Below the pieces are notes generated by a model that was not told the DNA's origin, searched no databases, and saw nothing but the letters and a program-made list of their open reading frames with translations. A DNA stretch of 64,000 nucleotides, taken from Microbulbifer sp. Q7 (GTDB lineage Bacteria > Pseudomonadota > Gammaproteobacteria > Pseudomonadales > Cellvibrionaceae). The stretch covers positions 994,501 to 1,058,500 of the forward strand of contig NZ_LROY01000001.1 in assembly GCF_001639145.1 (NCBI RefSeq). Direction: 5' to 3'. Within the stretch, counting starts at the first letter, position 1. Each line of letters starts with the position of its first letter. The translations under genes were made by a program, and so were the position numbers. Positions 8,334-15,853 of this stretch are shown here, in pieces.

Positions 8334-9245
8334 TTAGTTTCTCAGTGCGCGACGCTTGCGCCGCTGCATCAGGGCGTCCACCGAGTAAAAGCCCAGAGCC
8401 GTCCACACAAAGATAAAGGTCACCAGCTTGGCCTTATCAAACGGCTCGTTGTACAGCAGTACCGCGAGGAAAAACATAATCGTTGGCCCAAGGTACTGCA
8501 GGAAGCCCAGGGTGGAGAGGTTGAGGCGGCGTGCGGCGATGTTAAACAGCAGCAGCGGTGTCAGGGTAATGGGGCCGGCCAGGAGTAGCAGGCCATTCAG
8601 TTCCCAGGAATTGTTCAGCAGGTTGCTGGTGGGGCTGGTGGTCCAGAACAGAAAGCCCACCGCCAGCGGCAGCAGGAACAGGGTTTCCACGGTTAACCCG
8701 GTGAGGCTGTCCACCGGTGTTTTCTTGCGCACCAGCCCGTAAAAACCAAACGTCAGTGCAACGCCGAGGGCCACCAGCGGCAGGCTGCCGAACTGCCACA
8801 GTTCGTAACCAATACCCAGTGTGGCCAGGGCCACGGCGATCCACTGCAGCGGTCGCAAGCGCTCGCCGAGTACCAGTACCCCAAGCAATACGCTGATCAG
8901 CGGGTTGATGTAGTAACCGAGGCTCGCATCCAGCAGGTGGTCATTCACCACCGCCCAGATGAAGATAAGCCAGTTGGTGCTGATCAGTGCGGTGGACACC
9001 AGCAGCGCCAGCAGGGTGGTGCGCGAGGTCAGAACCGCGCGCAGCCCCTTCAGCTTGCCCAGTGCCGCCAGCAGCACCAGTGCCAGCAACAGCGACCAGA
9101 TACTGCGGTGGGCGAGGATCTCCGGCGCCGAGAGATCGCCCAGCAATTTGAAATAGAGCGGCGCTATGCCCCAGATAAGGTACGCGCCCAAACCCGCCAG
9201 CAAACCTGTGGCGGCGGAATCGGAGTTCTGCTGATTGTTGTGCAC
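8334..9245 (-). CDS. rarD: RarD/EamA-family transporter
   Basis: The 303-residue protein has about ten hydrophobic helices and the RarD start pattern (LLAGLGAYLIWGIAPLYFKLL), with HRSIWSLL after the second helix, as in the chloramphenicol-sensitivity RarD subfamily. The two EamA halves are recognisable. It sits in the inner membrane and is presumed to move small metabolites; substrates are unknown for the family. It ends convergently with the hydrolase gene and is separated from serA by a strong terminator. Confidence 0.88.
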   Translation of the reverse strand: MHNNQQNSDSAATGLLAGLGAYLIWGIAPLYFKLLGDLSAPEILAHRSIWSLLLALVLLAALGKLKGLRAVLTSRTTLLALLVSTALISTNWLIFIWAVVNDHLLDASLGYYINPLISVLLGVLVLGERLRPLQWIAVALATLGIGYELWQFGSLPLVALGVALTFGFYGLVRKKTPVDSLTGLTVETLFLLPLAVGFLFWTTSPTSNLLNNSWELNGLLLLAGPITLTPLLLFNIAARRLNLSTLGFLQYLGPTIMFFLAVLLYNEPFDKAKLVTFIFVWTALGFYSVDALMQRRKRRALRN

Positions 9246-9304
9246 GAAGAGTAGCCCTGGCTCACAGGCGGCCCGCGCAGCCTGAGACGGTGGTTCGGGA
9301 AGAC

Positions 9305-9355
9305 AAAAAACAAGAAACCCGGCGGTGGTGTAGCAGGTACACCACCGCCGGGTTT
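9305..9355 (-). terminator. serA terminator with an 18-base perfect stem
   Basis: AAACCCGGCGGTGGTGTA (9315-9332) and its exact complement (9338-9355) flank a 5-base loop. On the minus strand the stem is followed by CTTG and six T. It lies 54 bases beyond the serA stop and insulates rarD. Confidence 0.9.
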
Positions 9356-9409
9356 GCGGGAGTCTAACAGACCCGCCGGGAGCCTGTCAGATAGCGGCTT
9401 CGGGGTTGA

Positions 9410-10642
9410 TCAGAACAGTACGCGGCAGCGCAGGGTGCCGGGGATATTCTTCAGCTTTTCCAGCGCCAGGTCGGAGTATTCTGCATCCACGTCGATCACT
9501 ACATAGCCCACGGTTTCGTTGGTCTGCAGGAACTGGGCGGAGATGTTGATGCCGTTGTCGGAAAACACCTGGTTGATCGCGCCGAGTACCCCGGGCACGT
9601 TCTTGTGGATGTGCAGCAGGCGGTGTGCGCCAGCGTGGCTCGGCAGCGCCACTTCCGGGAAATTCACCGAGCTGGTGGTGGTGCCGTTGTCGGAGTAGAG
9701 CGCCAGCTTGTCGGACACTTCCACACCAATGTTTTCCTGGGCCTCTACGGTTGAACCGCCTACGTGGGGCGTCAGTAGGGCGTTGTCGATCCCGCGCAGG
9801 GGCGACAGGAATTCGTCGTCGTTGCCGCGGGGCTCCACCGGGAAAACGTCGATGGCGGTGCCGGAGAGGTGGCCGCTTTTCAGTGCTTCTGCCAGCGGTT
9901 CGATTTCCACCACGGTGCCGCGGGAGGCGTTCAGCAGAATGGCGCCCTTCTTCATTTTGGCGATCTGTTCGGCGCCGATCATCCACTTGGTGGAGGGCAG
10001 TTCTGGCACGTGCAGGGAAACCACGTCAGACTGGGCCAGCAGTTCGTCCAGACTGTTGACCTGGCTGGCGTTGCCCAGGGGCAACTTGGTGACCACATCA
10101 AAGAAGATCACCCGCATGCCGATGCCTTCCGCCAGTACGGAAGTTTGCGAACCGATGGCGCCGTAGCCGATGATACCCAGGGTTTTGCCGCGGGCCTCGT
10201 ACGAGCCGACCGCCGATTTCTGCCATCCGCCACGGTGGCACACCATGTTCTTTTCGGGGATGCCGCGCAGCAGCATGATCGCCTCGGCGATCACCAGTTC
10301 AGCTACGCTTCGGGTGTTGGAGTAGGGCGCGTTGAATACCGCGATGCCGAGGTCGGTGGCGGCTTCCAGGTCCACCTGATTGGTGCCGATGCAGAAGCAG
10401 CCCACGGCGATCAGCTTGCTGGCGTTCTCCAGCACCTTGCGGGTCAGCTGGGTGCGGGAGCGAATCCCGACAAAATGCGCATCGGCAATCTTCTCGATCA
10501 GTTCATCTTCCGGCAGGGCGGTCTTGATATATTCCACATTGGTGTAGCCGCGGGAAGACAGCAGATCCACCGCAGACTGGTGTACGCCTTCCAGTAGCAG
10601 AATACGGATTTTGTCTTTCTGAAGAGAAATCTGTGGAGCCAT
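9410..10642 (-). CDS. serA: D-3-phosphoglycerate dehydrogenase
   Basis: The 410-residue protein matches the E. coli-type SerA. The substrate domain has GIRSRTQLT and CIGTNQVDL, and the Rossmann segment is GIIGYGAIGSQ. LNASRGTVVE and the catalytic TPHVGGSTVEAQ follow, then a C-terminal ACT domain (HKNVPGVLGAINQVF) that binds serine for feedback inhibition. It catalyses the first step of serine synthesis from 3-phosphoglycerate, using NAD. It is a single gene with its own terminator. Confidence 0.96.
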   Translation of the reverse strand: MAPQISLQKDKIRILLLEGVHQSAVDLLSSRGYTNVEYIKTALPEDELIEKIADAHFVGIRSRTQLTRKVLENASKLIAVGCFCIGTNQVDLEAATDLGIAVFNAPYSNTRSVAELVIAEAIMLLRGIPEKNMVCHRGGWQKSAVGSYEARGKTLGIIGYGAIGSQTSVLAEGIGMRVIFFDVVTKLPLGNASQVNSLDELLAQSDVVSLHVPELPSTKWMIGAEQIAKMKKGAILLNASRGTVVEIEPLAEALKSGHLSGTAIDVFPVEPRGNDDEFLSPLRGIDNALLTPHVGGSTVEAQENIGVEVSDKLALYSDNGTTTSSVNFPEVALPSHAGAHRLLHIHKNVPGVLGAINQVFSDNGINISAQFLQTNETVGYVVIDVDAEYSDLALEKLKNIPGTLRCRVLF

Positions 10643-10797
10643 AACGGGTCTCTTGGCCGAGCGCGATAAAAGGGTGTTCGCGAAAGGTTATCGAAATAGG
10701 TTTGGAGACCGCCGGGAACCCGGCGAGGGCGGCATCATACCACAAGGGCTTTACAAAGCTTTATACGCAATTTTTATCCTAGTTATCGAATTTGGTT

Positions 10798-11460
10798 ATG
10801 TATAAGCACACTTTTACCTGCAATAGTCCCGTCGATCTCACGTTAAACAAGATAGTGTGCGTCGGGCGCAATTACGCGGCCCACGCCGAGGAGCTGAATA
10901 ACCCGGTACCCGAGGAGCCGCTGCTGTTTATCAAGCCGGCCACAGCGGCGGTCTCCATGGCGGAGCCAGTGCACCTGCCACGGGGGCGGGGCAGCTGTCA
11001 CTTTGAGGGCGAGCTGGCGCTGTTGATTGGCGAACCGCTGACTGAAGCCAATGCCGCGGATGTGCCGGGTGCCATCGCCGGGCTGGGGCTGGCCCTGGAC
11101 CTGACCCTGCGTGACTTGCAATCCGCGCTTAAAAAGCAGGGCCATCCATGGGAGAAGGCCAAAGGCTTCGATGGCGCCTGCCCCCTGTCCCCCTTTGTAA
11201 AACTCGACTGGCTGCCGGACTGGGACAATCTCACCTATACCCTGTGGCTAAACGGTGAAGTCCGCCAGCGTGGCAAATCCAGCCACATGCTCACGCCCAT
11301 CCTCGACCTGGTGGCCTATATCAGCAGCCACTTTACGCTGCTGCCCGGGGATGTGGTGCTCACCGGCACCCCGGCGGGGGTGGGTGAGCTGTCCGTGGGC
11401 GACCGGCTTGCCATGGGGCTGGAAGACGACTGGCTGCGGGTGGAAACCTCGGTGGTGTGA
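10798..11460 (+). CDS. Fumarylacetoacetate hydrolase family protein (acylpyruvase-like)
   Basis: The 220-residue single-domain member has CVGRNYAAHAEEL at the N-terminus and a metal-binding FEGELALLIG. ALDLTLRDLQ supplies the Asp ligand and VLTGTPAGVG closes the active site. Proteins of this short type hydrolyse acylpyruvates or decarboxylate oxaloacetate (FAHD1/YcgM-like); the exact substrate is inferred. The ATG at 10798 is used rather than a TTG two codons earlier. It is divergent from serA across 155 bases. Confidence 0.88.
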   Translation: MYKHTFTCNSPVDLTLNKIVCVGRNYAAHAEELNNPVPEEPLLFIKPATAAVSMAEPVHLPRGRGSCHFEGELALLIGEPLTEANAADVPGAIAGLGLALDLTLRDLQSALKKQGHPWEKAKGFDGACPLSPFVKLDWLPDWDNLTYTLWLNGEVRQRGKSSHMLTPILDLVAYISSHFTLLPGDVVLTGTPAGVGELSVGDRLAMGLEDDWLRVETSVV

Positions 11461-11597
11461 TGGCGGCCCCCGGTGCACTCCCTGTGGGTGTGCGAGGCGG
11501 GTAGGGCGTGTTGTGACATAAATGGCAGGCTAAGATTGTCCCATTCCAAAACCACCACTAATATGCGCATTTTTGTACTCATTCAGCGGGAAAAGCG

Positions 11598-12122
11598 ATG
11601 ACAGATCTCAACCAGAAAGCCACCGTTCGCATTCTCACCACCGGCGGCACCATCGAAAAAAGCTACTGCGAATCCGAGGGCACGCTGAAGAATCGCGCCT
11701 CGATTATTCGCGACGGCCTTATCAGCAGCCTGCGCCTGCCTTACACCAATCTTGAGCTGGAGAGTGTCCTCAACAAGGACTCGCTGGAAATGGACGACAG
11801 CGACCGCGATCAGATCTGTGAGGCCATCGAGCACACCGCCGAGCAGGGCGACCCCATCGTTATCCTGCACGGCACCGACACCATGTCCGTCACCGCCGAA
11901 TACTGCTACGCCAAGCTGGGGACTCCCAAGGTGCCGGTGGTATTCACCGGCGCCATGCGCCCCATGGGGTTCATCGACTCCGACGCCCGCCAGAACGTCA
12001 CCGAAGCGCTGCTCACCGCGCGCCTGGTGCAGCCCGGCTTCTACATCGCGTTCCACAACCGGGTCTTTCCAATTCCCGGCGCGCGCAAAAACCTCGAAAC
12101 CGGCACATTTGAGGCGGTCTGA
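11598..12122 (+). CDS. Half-length asparaginase-domain protein
   Basis: The 174 residues cover only the N-terminal domain of the L-asparaginase family. Both active-site threonine motifs are present: TTGGTIEKS (14-22) and the HGTDT motif (91-95), plus VVFTGAMRP. The C-terminal domain of normal 320-350-residue asparaginases is missing, and the stop is followed directly by non-coding sequence with no remnant. This short form therefore appears natural and not a recent truncation. By family it might hydrolyse asparagine or another amide, but activity of the isolated domain is uncertain. It has its own ribosome site (GGGAAAAGCG). Confidence 0.82.
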   Translation: MTDLNQKATVRILTTGGTIEKSYCESEGTLKNRASIIRDGLISSLRLPYTNLELESVLNKDSLEMDDSDRDQICEAIEHTAEQGDPIVILHGTDTMSVTAEYCYAKLGTPKVPVVFTGAMRPMGFIDSDARQNVTEALLTARLVQPGFYIAFHNRVFPIPGARKNLETGTFEAV

Positions 12123-12220
12123 ATCGCCGCAGGCCGTCAGGCTTTGATTTGTGATCACATTTTAGGTATAAACTGAATAATCCTTCAGTTATTAATCTCA
12201 GACTTCACACGAGGTGTGCC

Positions 12221-13738
12221 ATGACCGACAAGGCAAAGAATAAGCCGACCCCGCAGACGCTTCAGGAGTGGCTCGCCATGGCCGATGCCCTCACCATCGA
12301 GGGGCGGGCCTTTATCAATGGCGAGTACGTGGACGCCCTCTCCGGCAAGACCCGCGCTTCCACCAGCCCCGCCGATGGTCGCGAGCTGGCGCAGATTGCC
12401 AGCTGTGGTCCGGAAGATGCCGAGCTCGCGGTCAAGGTCGCGCGCGATACCTTTGAATCCGGTGTCTGGTCGCACATGCCGCCAATGGAGCGCAAGAAAA
12501 TCCTGGTGCGCTTTGCCGAGCTGATCGAGGAACATCGCGAGGAAATTGCCCTGCTGGAAAGCCTCGATGCCGGTAAGCCCATCAGCGATACCATGAATGT
12601 GGACGTGCCCAGCGCGGTCACCACCATTCGCTGGAACGCCGAGGCCATCGACAAGATTTACGATGAAATCGCCCCCACCGGCCCCACCGAGATCGGCCTG
12701 ATCACCCGCATGCCGCTGGGCGTGGTTGCCGCCATCGTGCCGTGGAACTTCCCGCTGTCCACCACAGCGTGGAAGCTGGGCCCGGCGCTGGCCACCGGTA
12801 ACAGCGTGATTCTGAAGCCCGCGTCCAATACCCCGCTCACCGCCATCAAGCTGGCCGGGCTCGCCAAGCAGGCCGGTCTGCCCGACGGCGTGCTGAACGT
12901 GCTGCCCGGCCCCGGTAGCACCCTGGGTAAAGCCCTGGGCCTGCACATGGATATCGACGGCCTGACGTTCACCGGCTCCACCGAAGTGGGCAAGACCCTG
13001 ACCGAATACTCCGGCCAGTCCAACCTCAAGCGCACCTTCCTTGAGCTGGGCGGCAAGAGCCCGAACATCGTGTTTGCCGACGCGGACCTGGACAAGGCCG
13101 CGGAAGCCGCGGCACTGGCAGTGTTCTACAACCAGGGCGAAACCTGCACCGCCGGCACTCGCCTGCTGGTGGAGAAAGGCATTGCCGATACCTTCATCGA
13201 GAAGGTGAAAAAAGCCTCCGAGCGTTTCAAGCCCGGCCACCCGCAGGATCCCAACAGTGTGATGGGTGCGCTGATCGACCAGAGCCAGTTCGATACCGTC
13301 GAATTCTATGTGGCGAAGGGTCTGGAGCAGGGCGCACAGCTGGTGTGCGGCGGCAAGCCGGCAGATGCGGTTGAGGGCGGTCACTACTACGAGCCGACCA
13401 TCTTCAGGGGCGTGAACGGCGACATGACCATCGCGCGCGAGGAAATCTTCGGGCCGGTACTTTCCATTATCGAGTTTGAAACCGAGGAAGAGGCTCTGAG
13501 AATCGCAAACGATTCCATCTACGGCCTCGCTTCCGGTGTGTGGACCAAAGATATCAGTCGCGCACACCGCATGGCCCGCGACATCCGTGCCGGTTCTGTG
13601 TGGATCAACAACTACTTTGGCGGCGACATCACCGTGCCCTTCGGCGGCTTCAAGCAGTCCGGCAACGGCCGCGACAAGTCCCTGCACGCGCTGGACAAAT
13701 ACTGCGAGCTAAAGTCCACCTGGATCGACATCAGCTGA
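12221..13738 (+). CDS. NAD(P)-dependent aldehyde dehydrogenase, PuuC-like
   Basis: The 505-residue cytosolic enzyme has the ALDH catalytic set: Asn176 in VPWNFP, Glu275 in LELGGKSPN and Cys309 in GETCTAG. The best impression is the PuuC group (gamma-glutamyl-gamma-aminobutyraldehyde dehydrogenase) because of the long N-terminus with FINGEYVDALSG. Putrescine genes are not adjacent, so the substrate remains open. The ATG at 12221 follows ACGAGGTG. A palindromic element and a terminator lie after it. Confidence 0.9.
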   Translation: MTDKAKNKPTPQTLQEWLAMADALTIEGRAFINGEYVDALSGKTRASTSPADGRELAQIASCGPEDAELAVKVARDTFESGVWSHMPPMERKKILVRFAELIEEHREEIALLESLDAGKPISDTMNVDVPSAVTTIRWNAEAIDKIYDEIAPTGPTEIGLITRMPLGVVAAIVPWNFPLSTTAWKLGPALATGNSVILKPASNTPLTAIKLAGLAKQAGLPDGVLNVLPGPGSTLGKALGLHMDIDGLTFTGSTEVGKTLTEYSGQSNLKRTFLELGGKSPNIVFADADLDKAAEAAALAVFYNQGETCTAGTRLLVEKGIADTFIEKVKKASERFKPGHPQDPNSVMGALIDQSQFDTVEFYVAKGLEQGAQLVCGGKPADAVEGGHYYEPTIFRGVNGDMTIAREEIFGPVLSIIEFETEEEALRIANDSIYGLASGVWTKDISRAHRMARDIRAGSVWINNYFGGDITVPFGGFKQSGNGRDKSLHALDKYCELKSTWIDIS

Positions 13739-13745
13739 GGAATCA

Positions 13746-13872
13746 CTGAAAAACTACTGCGCGCGCGCCTGGCGGCGTCCGGCGGTGCTCGGCATGCTCA
13801 TGTATGACTTATACACTCCGCTGCCTCCGCTCCGGCGGCCACCACCAGGCACCCGCTCGCTACGTTTTTCAG
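13746..13872. repeat. Long imperfect palindrome (REP/MITE-like element)
   Basis: The ends are inverted: CTGAAAAAC at 13746-13754 and GTTTTTCAG at 13864-13872. Inside, the arms continue to match imperfectly (GCGCGC/GCGAGC, GCCTGG/CCAGGC, tCCGGCGG/CCGCCGGa). The centre holds further short dyads (GCATGC; TGTAT/ATACA). It occupies the space between the aldehyde dehydrogenase stop and its terminator. No coding sense is visible. It looks like a mobile or structural intergenic repeat; only one copy was seen here. Confidence 0.55.
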
Positions 13873-13908
13873 CGATTCCAGTATGGGTTTGCCACTATTG
13901 ACTCCTTT

Positions 13909-13932
13909 GGGCCGCACACGCGGCCCTTTTTT
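13909..13932 (+). terminator. Terminator after the aldehyde dehydrogenase
   Basis: GGGCCGC (13909-13915) / GCGGCCC (13920-13926) is followed by six T. Confidence 0.88.
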
Positions 13933-14107
13933 GTATTCAGCTTGGGGTCAGCTTCATTGGGGTACTCTTTCTCCCGCAGTCTGAAACTGTGATTTACCTC
14001 GGACGGGGGCGGAGCGTCGCGGTGTAGGATGGGAATATCCTGCAAGGTGCCGGTCAGGCATCAAATGGGCTCCAGATTCACTCGAACCAACGAGCAAGGA
14101 AATCGAT

Positions 14108-14419
14108 ATGTTGAAGCAACTCACCACATCTCTGGTTGTATCTGCGCTGATGTTTGCCACCGCCAATGCGATGGCCAAGCCGGACAAGAACGGCGAGTTA
14201 CCCCCCGGGCTGCAAAAGAAAGTCGAGCGCGGCGGTGAGCTACCCCCTGGTTGGAAGAAAAAACTCGCTCCGGGCTATGTACTGGAGGATGAGATCTATC
14301 GTCACGCGGTGGTGGTACACCCGGTGGACTCCCGCGGTCTGGTAACGGTGCGTATTGAAGGCGAGCTGATCCGCCTGGTACATGCGACGCACGAGATTGT
14401 CGATATCCTTTCCCGCTAA
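14108..14419 (+). CDS. Small periplasmic protein with LPPG repeats, RcnB/CigR-like
   Basis: The 103-residue protein has a signal peptide (about 1-23, cleavage after AMA). Two repeats follow, GELPPGLQKKV and GELPPGWKKKL, and then a short beta-type segment ending IRLVHATHEIVDIL. The LPPG-x-KK repeats followed by a small domain recall RcnB/CigR-type periplasmic proteins; this is a resemblance and not a firm assignment. The ATG at 14108 has AAGGA nine bases upstream. Confidence 0.7.
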   Translation: MLKQLTTSLVVSALMFATANAMAKPDKNGELPPGLQKKVERGGELPPGWKKKLAPGYVLEDEIYRHAVVVHPVDSRGLVTVRIEGELIRLVHATHEIVDILSR

Positions 14420-14560
14420 TCTCACTCGCCTATTACTCTCGCGAGTCTCACTCGTCAATTGTACTGCCGCCGGGGGCTTGTTCCCCGGCTTGTTTCACCC
14501 TATACCAGCGTGTTGAACCTGTATGTATTTCACGGGCACCTCGATGGAATAGGAGTGAAC

Positions 14561-14950
14561 ATGAGCGACTACCACCACGGCTTTTCTGTCAGTATCGAAC
14601 GCACCGGCAACCAGCGGGTGCTGTTGACGATGCACGCGCGCGGCAAGCTGGAGCACGAAGACTACGAAACCCTGGTGCCCATGCTCGAAACCGCCATTGC
14701 GGGGATGGAGCAGCCCAAGATTGATGTGCTGATGGACGTGCGCGAACTGGAAGGTTGGGAAATCCGTGCTGCCTGGGATGATCTGAAACTCGGTGTAAAG
14801 CACGGTCGTAAGTTCAACAAGGTGGCCATGGTGGGCAGCAAGGCCTGGCAGGAAACCGCGGCCAAAATCGGCACCTGGTTTATCGGAGGCGAAGCCCGCT
14901 TCTTTGAAGACAAGGCGCCCGCCTTGGCGTGGCTGAAAGAAACCTCGTAA
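14561..14950 (+). CDS. SpoIIAA-like (STAS/CRAL-TRIO fold) protein
   Basis: The 129-residue cytosolic protein shows the SpoIIAA-like family pattern. HARGKLEHEDYETLVPMLE is followed by the strand IDVLMDVRELEGW, then DDLKLGVKHGRKFNKVAMVG and a final FFEDKAPALAWL. Family members are common in marine bacteria, and their role is unknown (lipid or partner binding is suspected). ATG 14561 was chosen for AATAGGAG upstream; the open frame before it is not conserved-looking. It is followed by terC after 84 bases. Confidence 0.85.
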   Translation: MSDYHHGFSVSIERTGNQRVLLTMHARGKLEHEDYETLVPMLETAIAGMEQPKIDVLMDVRELEGWEIRAAWDDLKLGVKHGRKFNKVAMVGSKAWQETAAKIGTWFIGGEARFFEDKAPALAWLKETS

Positions 14951-15034
14951 ACTCCCCTCTAATTTACTTTCACCGATACGGCCTCCGGCGGGGGCTGTGC
15001 GGGCAACTATTACAATAAATACAGGAAACTTGGC

Positions 15035-15781
15035 ATGTTCGAATGGATTGCCAGCCCCGAGGCTTGGATTGCACTGGCCACGCTGGCTGCTCTGGAAATC
15101 GTTCTGGGGATCGACAACATCATCTTTATTTCCATCCTGGTTGGGCGCCTCCCGGAAAAGCAGCGTGAATCCGCGCGCTTTATCGGCCTGGCACTGGCAA
15201 TGATTACCCGCCTGGCACTACTGTTCTGCATAGCCTGGATCATGGGGCTGACCGAGACGTGGTTCACCGTGTTGGGTGAAGAAATTTCCGGACGGGATTT
15301 TATCCTGATAAGCGGTGGCCTGTTCCTGCTGTTCAAGGCAACCCACGAAATTCATAACAGCCTGGAGGGCGTCGATGGTGAAACCACCAGCACGGCCACC
15401 GCAACCTACGGTATGGTGCTTGCGCAGATCGCCATCCTGGATATTGTGTTTTCGCTGGACTCGGTGATTACCGCGGTGGGGCTTGTTGACCACATCTCGA
15501 TTATGGCGATCGCCATTATCCTGGCCGTGGCGGTGATGCTGGTGGCGGCTAAACCCATCGGTGATTTTGTCGATCGGCACCCCACCATTAAAATGCTCGC
15601 GCTATCGTTTTTAATCCTGGTCGGTGTCACGCTGATTATTGAGGGCTTCGATGTACACGTGCCCAAAGGATACATCTACTTTGCCATGGCCTTCTCGATG
15701 ATGGTGGAAATGCTGAACATCCGTGTGCGCAGCAAAAAGGCGAAAGCGGTCAAGTTACACAAACCGATACGGGCAGACTGA
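15035..15781 (+). CDS. TerC family integral membrane protein
   Basis: The 248-residue protein has seven or so hydrophobic helices and the two TerC acid motifs, EIVLGIDNIIFISIL near the N-terminus and FSLDSVITAVG in the middle. These acidic residues in membrane helices suggest metal ion transport. Family knowledge links TerC proteins to manganese or other metal export and membrane-protein metalation. It has a shared bidirectional terminator with the converging serine hydrolase gene. Confidence 0.92.
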   Translation: MFEWIASPEAWIALATLAALEIVLGIDNIIFISILVGRLPEKQRESARFIGLALAMITRLALLFCIAWIMGLTETWFTVLGEEISGRDFILISGGLFLLFKATHEIHNSLEGVDGETTSTATATYGMVLAQIAILDIVFSLDSVITAVGLVDHISIMAIAIILAVAVMLVAAKPIGDFVDRHPTIKMLALSFLILVGVTLIIEGFDVHVPKGYIYFAMAFSMMVEMLNIRVRSKKAKAVKLHKPIRAD

Positions 15782-15798
15782 GCCCGTCAGGGTAAATA

Positions 15799-15828
15799 AA
15801 AAAAGGGGCGAATGGATCGCCCCTTTTT
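15799..15828. terminator. Bidirectional terminator between terC and the serine hydrolase
   Basis: AAAAAGGGGCGA / TCGCCCCTTTTTT serves both converging genes. Confidence 0.88.
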
Positions 15829-15853
15829 TGTTCCCGAGTTTTATTGATGCGCA

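Noticed and set aside
12185..13687. A 500-codon minus frame opposite the aldehyde dehydrogenase
   Set aside because: Antisense shadow; the plus strand has all ALDH motifs.
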